In this document: positions 56,951 through 64,000 of the stretch, piece after piece
Layout of the letters: each line of letters starts with the position of its first letter
Position numbering within the stretch: position 1 is the stretch's first letter
Origin: Diphasiastrum complanatum
Taxonomy: Eukaryota > Streptophyta > Lycopodiopsida > Lycopodiales > Lycopodiaceae
Assembly (NCBI GenBank): GCA_029204225.1
Contig: CM055098.1
Location: 21,889,367-21,953,366 of the forward strand
DNA length: 64,000 nt
Direction of reading: 5' to 3'
Made by a program: the position numbers and the translations under genes
The notes under the pieces: generated by a model
Told to the model about the DNA's origin: nothing
Databases searched by the model: none
What the model saw: only the letters and a program-made list of their open reading frames with translations

Positions 56951-59900
56951 TGTTAGCCGATATTTTCGCATGAAAAATTGGGCTAATATTGAAGTTTAAG
57001 TTTGCAATAACTGAAAAAACCGGCATGTAAAACCCAGTTATTAGAGAAAAATCGGCACAAATTTGCCTTAGAGTTGGGTCCCAGCCCACCTCTGAAGTGG
57101 CTAGACACAGTTTAAAAGTAATGAATTGACTTTTCAAAAAAACCATCAGAAATATTTTGTGGTCAAGTTTTGTAAGACTAAGCCAAGAGTGTCGGTCCAC
57201 CTAGAATTGGGTCCCAGCCCGCCCTAAATGAGGCTAGAGCAAATTTTGCGGCCTTAGAAATGGCCGATAAATACTTTACGGCTTTTCAAAAAAATGGCCA
57301 GTTGTAAAAAAATAGCTGATATGACCGTGCTAAAATCATACCATGTACTGAGTTCATTTTTACTAATATATGATCACTCAGTGTATTTTTCAGGGAAACC
57401 TTATTGTCATGGGAGCCCTAGTCATGAATGCCGAAAAAGTCAACCACAGAAGAAAAAACCGAGAAAGGTTTCGGGTAAAAACGGGACCGAGAAATATGGA
57501 TTCAGGGTCAAGGAGTCACATAAATCCTAACAGCAAAGTTTGGGCAATTTATGGGCAATTAACAAAATGTGCGGGCCAAGTGGTTACCCAACAGGCCAAA
57601 AATCCAAACAAATGAGCAGTAGGTGCACGACCCTTGAAAAAAAATGAAGAAAGGCCAAAAACGAAGGTACCCAAAGAAAAAATGAAGCCGCCTACTAAAA
57701 ATAGGAGTTGAAAAAGGGCCTCACCCAAAATTTGGATAATTAATACCAAAACACCTTGGAGGCTATAAAAATTGGGAGGTACACCCACTAGCCATTGAAA
57801 TTTTGGGCTATGGCCTCCCTAGCCTTTGACAAAAATGGCATCTTGGCTAGTTTTGGAAGAGAGCCTTGAATGCATCACTCCCCCACTCTCTTATGGAGGC
57901 CACTAGGTGTACTATCAAATGGGTTGAGGACAAATGACAAAGAGGGCTTGAAGGGCATGAAAATTGGCAAAGCCTCATTTTGAAGGGGGACACTTAGGTT
58001 TTCCTATAAAAAGGAGCCAACTCTTTGTATTTGTGGATGTGTGTTGAGAGTTAGAGTATTTGGAGTTAGAGCTTTTGGAAGTTAGTGTATTTGGATGTTA
58101 GTATAGTTGGATGATAGTTGGGTGAGTTAGATGATGATGTGATAGTTTGATGTGATGTTGGTTGAGAGTTTTTAGAGTTGAAAATTTTTGGAAGATGGGT
58201 GCTTGCTTGAGAGATCTTTGTTGATGAGTAGGTTTGATTCCTTGTAAGTTTGGTTTGATGGATGGTTAAATGTGGTTTTTGCCTTATAGTATGCTTATGC
58301 ATTGGTACAAGTATTGTCTTGCATAGTTGCTTGTGGAGTGATGGATGTTTGGGGTTGAATGCTTGTTAGTGGATTGAGAGTAGACTCACTTGTAGTTGAT
58401 AACAATGGATAGGTTGGGTGCTTGTGGTTTGGTTTGAGAGTTGTGTTGTTCCCTCCAATTAGTTGATTGATTGTTGGATGCTTGATTGGGTTGATGGAGT
58501 TTTTGTTTGCACTCCTTGGGATTGAATCTATGCTTGTTGATGGGAAAAGTGGGTTGTTCTTGAACATTAGAGTAATGTGTTGAGAGAATTGCTTTTGTTG
58601 AGAGTGATTTCATGGTGAGGGTTGGTTGGTTGGTTGTAGTCCATTGTCATACTAGTAGGTTTATATCTTAAATGAGTGGGATGGTTTGCCTAAGGGCTTG
58701 GTGTGAGTGATGGGTTGCTGATTTTTTTAGCCATTGTATCTTTTTGGCCTGTTTTAGACTTTCGGTTCAGTTTTCTCTCAACTTAGCCCTTAACATTTCA
58801 ATTGCATCGTTCATATTCCAAAAACTTTCATTTTCTTCATTTTTTCTTTTTACACCAATTCGATCGGACACACATAAAGTGGAGAAAACTGTATCAACAT
58901 GTCTGGCTCTGATTTTTGCTACAAGGTTCATGACTAGAGTTTCCACGAACCGGCTACCTAATTGCGCATTGAGGTATGTTCTGATTTTTCAAACTCTATC
59001 TGTATTAATAAACATAAAGTAGTATGTTTTGCCATGAATATGTTATGGTGTGTGATAGTAGGGTTTTTCCACATTTTCAACTAAATCGTTATAAGCGTTT
59101 TTGTTGGGAAGCAAGTAAGTTTCATGAAGTTCTGGTTGTAAACTTTTTAAGTTAAATCGGAATGCAATGTGAGGTTATTGCTATAGTCAACTACATGAGA
59201 ATAAGGTTTTTATAAAGCGTTTTTTGAAGCAAGTAAGATTTTATAGACCTCTTACATCTGTTTAGTAACAAGGTCATATAGATTTGAGTTCGGATGCGTT
59301 TACATTTTGTGGTTATGCTCGTTCAACTGAGTGAATAATGGGTCGATTGTGCATTGTAGTGAATCGTACTAAAATTTTAGAACCAGAATGGTAGTATGCC
59401 GGTGTGTAGTGTTCAAGAACCAGACACTCCAAAGATTCCGTACTTACTATTGTTTTGACATGATAAAATCATTTGTGATTTTGGCCGGATAGGATAAGTA
59501 GCTATTGAGGTGTTTCCGTTTACTCCATGCGTCATCTAGGGTATGTAATTGCTATTCTTAAATGATTTGAGCTAGACTGACAATAGAATTGTTTTCCGTT
59601 AGGTAAGAGGGGAGACAACCGGTTTATGAGTGGAATTGTACTTAGTATGGGATCGCTTTTTCATTTTAAAGTTAAAACAATGTTCTACTAGTAGATCATA
59701 CATTGCGAGCCTGGTTTTCCTTCATAGTAACTGCATGTGGTTGTTGGCCGGTTTATAAACTAGTTGACATACGGCATGATTGATAAATTGTGGAAATCAT
59801 CAAGTTGGAATCGTTTGTTTTCCATTATGAAGCGTGTTAGTTGGACCCGACCTCTGTGAAACACCAGAGCGGGCCATCCACCATCCGCGGTTGAAATCCA

Positions 59901-60394
59901 TCACTTTGGTTAAGCGTCACACTAGTCACACCCGTCGTCGGTACTATCTAGCGAAATACCTAGACCCGACGGTCGGCGAAAATATCGCCGCTTAGCAAAC
60001 AAAGCCGTGCGTATAACTTGCACCCCACGAGCACATCATACACAGTAAATCGGTTTCCAGCCCATGTAAGATCTTTACTAATTGTAAGCCAAATTCAATG
60101 GGGAAAGAGACATTAGCGAATTAGCGATCAGAAGTTTTTACGGAACCATAATTCTAGAAAGCTAGTGAATCATTGCACCAAAAGTATTAGCACCTTCTCC
60201 TTGCAACTGTATCTCTGAGAGCCTAGAAAACTGTCATCGGTTGGGGAGCACGAGGCAATAGAGAGGGCCATCAGGGTTGGAAGTGGCAAATCCTCTGTTG
60301 CTCACGTAGGGCCGAACCGCCATTAGAGGTGGGACTCCTTGACCCTTTAGGACGTTTTGGCTGGACCAACCCCCCGTAAAAAATGGCCCTAACA
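56951..60394. mobile_element. Probable solo LTR, 3444 bp, nested in a copia LTR
   Basis: It begins TGTTAGCCG and ends GGCCCTAACA, has TG..CA ends with short inverted TGTTAG/CTAACA, and is flanked by exact CATTA duplications. It holds no transposon domain. CCTATAAAAAGGAG at about 58001 looks like an LTR promoter TATA box. These traits fit a very long solo LTR, though a non-coding (LARD/MITE-like) element is possible. Two similar segments (TTGGGTCCCAGCCC at 57073 and 57210) occur near the start. Orientation is not certain; the TATA suggests plus. Confidence 0.75.
58002..58012 (+). promoter_or_regulatory. TATA-like box inside the solo LTR
   Basis: CTATAAAAAGG in a GC-neutral context followed by a pyrimidine-containing leader. 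It is a likely retroelement promoter, inferred from the sequence only. Confidence 0.45.
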
Positions 60395-60399
60395 CATTA
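60395..60399. repeat. Target site duplication CATTA, right copy
   Basis: Directly after the CTAACA end of the nested insertion; matches 56946-56950. Confidence 0.95.
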
Positions 60400-60611
60400 G
60401 CATCTGTTTTTTTATTTGTCTGAATCACAACTATCTTCTTGCGTTCAGTATATGTCAGAATGCATGCATCTCTATATTGATTTTGTAATTGATAGAAATT
60501 GTCTGAGAATTCAATACTTCATGTTTGGCTACGTAATCACTTAGTATCTAGCAATTTCAAAGTTAGTTGCTAAAGATTGAACGTGATTTCCATCACTACT
60601 ACTTTGTTCAA
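60400..60611 (+). repeat. Copia 3' LTR, second part
   Basis: Continues the LTR text after the nested insertion (GCATCTGTTTTTTTATTTGTC to CTACTTTGTTCAA) and stops in mid-LTR at 60611. The remaining 71 bp occur inverted at 63873-63803. Confidence 0.92.
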
Positions 60612-61850
60612 CGCAGTTGAAGGCTTCTGATTTTTTCTTTATAAAGTACACCATAGTCCTTCTGGAAAACTCATTATTAAAAGCTACAAAATACTTTGCA
60701 TCCTTCAGCAAAAGATTTTTCATCGGGCCACAAATGTCTGAATGTACAATGTCTAACAATCCTCTAGCTATGCTGATGGCTTGATTTAAATAGTTTCCTA
60801 GTCTATTTACCAACTAGACAGTCTTGACAGACAGGTAACTCGACTTTATTACGAGGATAGTCAAGATCAAGAACAATAAATTGTCTAGACATTTGTTGTA
60901 CAACAGCATAATTCAAGTAACCAAGTCTATAATGCCAAAGTAAACTTTTATTTGCATGAATAGAAGTACTGAGCGCCTGACTAGAGGCAGAAAAGCAATG
61001 ACTTAATTTATACAAGTAACCATGTCTCTTTCCGAGCGCTAGGATCTTGCCTGTCCTATCAACTACTTTGCACTGATCCCATTCGAATTCTACTCTATGT
61101 CCTAGATCTGTGATTCTGCTTATAGAGAGCAGTGATCTTACATTACCTTCACTTTTAATAGCTTGTGTGCTATTGTCACCAAGGTGAACATATTTTTTGG
61201 TACTGTAAGATGTATAGGACTCGAAATAGCCAATGAGACTGGTCATGTGCTGAGTGGCTCCGGAATCCAAGAACCAAGAACTGTCGTTGGATGCTCCTTG
61301 ATGGTTGGTCATGAAGGCATCATGATCCGCTTCTTGAATAGGCTGTGAGTTTCTGTAGCTGCATTTGCCACTTGATTCAACTGCCCCTTGCTGTTGTTCT
61401 TTGCGTGCAGTATCCAACAATCTTGAATTTCATGGTTGTTTTGCTTACAGTATCTGCTGAACAACATCTTTTTCGTTTGCGGATTCAACTGTTCTTTGTG
61501 CTGAGTTGGTTTTTGGTCTGGTTTTGATTGCTTTGGACCTTTCTTCTTCTTCTGCTTAGTCGTGCTCTTGTTGGTGTATAAGGCGTGAGAATCAGCTGAG
61601 GAACTTGAGGCTTCGTTCCTCCGCGTGTCTTCCTACAACAACACGGTAATGACTCTCGAAAGAGTCAGTTTTGGATGTGTCGTGATGATCATCACCCAGC
61701 TGTCGTATGAGCTTGGCAAGCTTGTAAGTAGTTGCATCACTGCATCTTGATCGTCTATGATAGATTGAACAACGGCCATTTGCCTTAGCAGGTTCTTGAA
61801 TTGATTGATGTGTGGTGATTGGCAAAGAAACAATGGTGGTGGGAACATGT
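60612..61850 (-). pseudogene. Copia gag end, protease and integrase start, broken
   Basis: In minus-strand order: gag end HINQ.. FKNLLRQMAVVQ with LLTSLPSSYDSW (61848-61633), then a Lys/Gln-rich linker. A knuckle remnant YCKQNNHEIQDC (near 61430) has lost the first Cys. The frame 61420-60803 then has SSWFLDSGATQHMTS (protease with DSG), LLWHYRLGYLNYAVVQ and LPVCQDCLVGK (integrase zinc region). In another frame come LLDIVHSDICGPM with the catalytic Asp, and FIKKKSEAFNC, where the homology breaks at 60612. It is related to the plus-strand copia at 52.7-56.1 kb. Confidence 0.88.
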
Positions 61851-62009
61851 GTAACTATGGGGATGACAATGGAAGTGAGTGGAACAGTGACAGTAGAAAT
61901 GAGAGTGGAGCGAGCAGGAGATGAAGCAAGTGGAATAGAGACAGATGGGGGGGATGAGGTGGCAATGGCAAATGATATGGGGCTTAAGACAGATGCGATG
62001 TATGTCAAT

Positions 62010-62330
62010 GCTATTTCTACAAATAATCAGACTGTTTGTGAAAATTGTTTACTAGGGAAACAAGCTAGAACTAAATTTCCAAGAGGATAGGCTAGGAGAG
62101 CGAAGTCCATTCTGTCACTGATTCACAATGACCTATGTGGTCCTATGAGCGTACCTTCCTCGGGTCAAGCTCTGTATTTTATTACATTCATTGATGACTA
62201 CTCCTGATTTACCAGAGTCATGTTCATAAAGAACAAGTCAGAGGCGTTCAATTGCTTCAAAGAACTCAAGCAATATGTTGTCTTCATATCAAATTATCAA
62301 TATTAGGAAGATTGCATGGTTGTCACAGAT
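62010..62330 (+). pseudogene. Copia integrase fragment on the plus strand
   Basis: VCENCLLGKQARTKFPRG (zinc-binding end) is followed after a stop by SLIHNDLCGPMSVPSSGQA (catalytic Asp block), a block ending FIDDYS, then a stop, and MFIKNKSEAFNCFKELKQYV. It faces the neighbouring minus-strand copia piece, so it comes from a different insertion. It ends near 62330 without known continuation. Confidence 0.85.
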
Positions 62331-63239
<909 letters not shown>

Positions 63240-63240
<1 letters not shown>

Positions 63241-63802
63241 TTAGCTCCCATTTAGATTTGTAGCTTAACTCCCTCCCCATTGGATCGAAGCCCATACTAT
63301 ATGACAACTCGCGCGATTGGAGATCCAAATCCTAACCTTGTCCTCTTGATCACTACGATTAATGAGACACGGAAAGGGTCCAACAAATGCAGTCTTGTGT
63401 TGATCCTCCGGTGCAATCTTCACTTGGTTGTAGCCACTGAAGCCATCCAAAAAACTGTAGACTTTCGATGCCACTACTCGATCTAGGACGCTTTATGTGA
63501 ACAGTAAGGGAAAGTGGTTTTTCCATGTCACAGCGTTAAGTGCCTTTAGTTTGACACAAATTTGCTTTTTGCCATTCTTCATATAAAGAATGACTATGGG
63601 TGACACCCATTGTGTGTGCTCGATTTAATAGATGAAATTGACATCGAGCAACTTCTGCAACTCTTGCTTGATCAGCTCAGTGTAGTTCGAGTTGCAGTGG
63701 TAATATCAACTCACCTTTGGCATTGCTCCTTCGACCAAAGGTATGGTTTGTTGGACTACAGATGATGGAATTCCTTTTAAATATTTGTAAGACCACGCAA
63801 AT
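63240..63802 (-). pseudogene. Gypsy reverse transcriptase, second half of the split gene
   Basis: From 63802 the minus strand reads AWSYKYLKGIPSSVVQQ, continuing the KDCF that ends at 52656. It goes on with NYTELIKQELQKLLD, TQWVSPIVI, KNGKKQICV and VYSFLDGFSGYNQVKIAPED (63474-63400), the first catalytic Asp block of gypsy reverse transcriptase, and KTAFV. Several stops break it, and the YXDD region is absent. Confidence 0.88.
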
Positions 63803-63873
63803 TGTCGGAAATAGGATAGATAAATATTAGCGAAAACTTCCTACTTCCAATACATGACTATGCCTATCAAAAA
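63803..63873 (-). repeat. Copia 3' LTR, last 71 bp, inverted
   Basis: The reverse complement reads TTTTTGATAGGCATAGTCAT and ends TATTTCCGACA, matching the end of the 5' LTR (53718-53789). It is the piece missing after 60611. Confidence 0.9.
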
Positions 63874-64000
63874 TCTCAGGCAAGACACTCCACAAGGTGT
63901 GGACAGACTTTAAGCCTTCTGTGAAGAACCTAAGATTGTTTGGATGCGTTGCCTACGCGTAAATCCCAAAAGACACGAGGAAGAAATTCGACTTCCAAGG
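63874..64000 (+). pseudogene. Copia integrase end, runs off the window
   Basis: The plus frame reads HKVWTDFKPSVKNLRLFGC, VAYA, a stop, IPKDTRKKFDFQ. This is the copia integrase C-terminal block (VWTG.KPSVKNLRVFGC). It begins abruptly at the inferred inversion breakpoint and continues beyond 64000. Confidence 0.85.

Noticed and set aside
57063-57245. Two GTTGGGTCCCAGCCC segments as LTRs of a small element
   Set aside because: They are about 135 bp apart, only partly similar and have no TG..CA ends; treated as internal repeats of the 3.4-kb insertion.

Overview
This window looks like nuclear DNA of a land plant with a large, repeat-rich genome. The evidence is one plant-type bHLH transcription-factor gene with plant-style introns in a sea of Ty1/copia and Ty3/gypsy LTR retrotransposons, a CACTA DNA transposon, a LINE fragment, long GA/CT microsatellites and minisatellites. 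A gymnosperm would fit the density and decay of the repeats, but that is an inference. I see no bacterial, organellar or rRNA sequence, and no tRNA gene or CRISPR array.

Layout. 1-671: long GA tracts separated by a perfect 58-bp palindrome. 0.7-4.3 kb: decayed CACTA transposon on the minus strand. 4.5-9.35 kb: gag-only gypsy element on the minus strand with matching CTCAA target duplications. 9.4-15.1 kb: unassigned DNA, a CT/CA microsatellite, and two tandem copies of an about 1.7-kb unit rich in GTGGATAATCCAC-like palindromes. 15.6-16.3 kb: a copia-type LTR with its primer-binding site. 19.25-22.3 kb: a LINE 3' fragment joined to an internally deleted copia element. 22.3-28.0 kb: AT-rich DNA with nothing recognised. 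28.37-29.92 kb: the only apparently intact host gene, a three-exon bHLH gene of 389 codons resembling the ZHOUPI/bHLH95 type, with an AT-hook-like motif and a 53-bp promoter minisatellite. 30.2-35.5 kb: a 2.6-kb tandem duplication. 35.3-38.8 kb: copia LTR and pol remnants fused to a decayed coiled-coil protein that I do not recognise.

38.9-49.6 kb: three blocks of one TCGGTTGAGATCTGAC-type minisatellite. One block is interrupted by a structurally complete copia element (39963-45059; two 820-bp LTRs, tRNA-iMet primer site, purine tract, AATCC duplications) that lacks reverse transcriptase. A gypsy element (45.5-49.6 kb) with a PBS and 5' LTR carries another block in its leader. 49.9-64.0 kb: nested elements. 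A copia pol (minus) abuts half of a gypsy reverse transcriptase. A second copia element (plus) is inserted exactly in that gypsy gene, and its 3' LTR is itself split by a 3.4-kb probable solo LTR with CATTA duplications. The last 71 bp of that LTR and the other half of the gypsy gene lie at 63.2-63.9 kb in inverted orientation, which points to an inversion of about 3.3 kb.

Apart from the bHLH gene, essentially all recognisable coding sequence belongs to mobile elements and is broken. The window is best read as a small host gene island beside a deep stack of nested insertions, deletions, duplications and one inversion whose order can partly be reconstructed.
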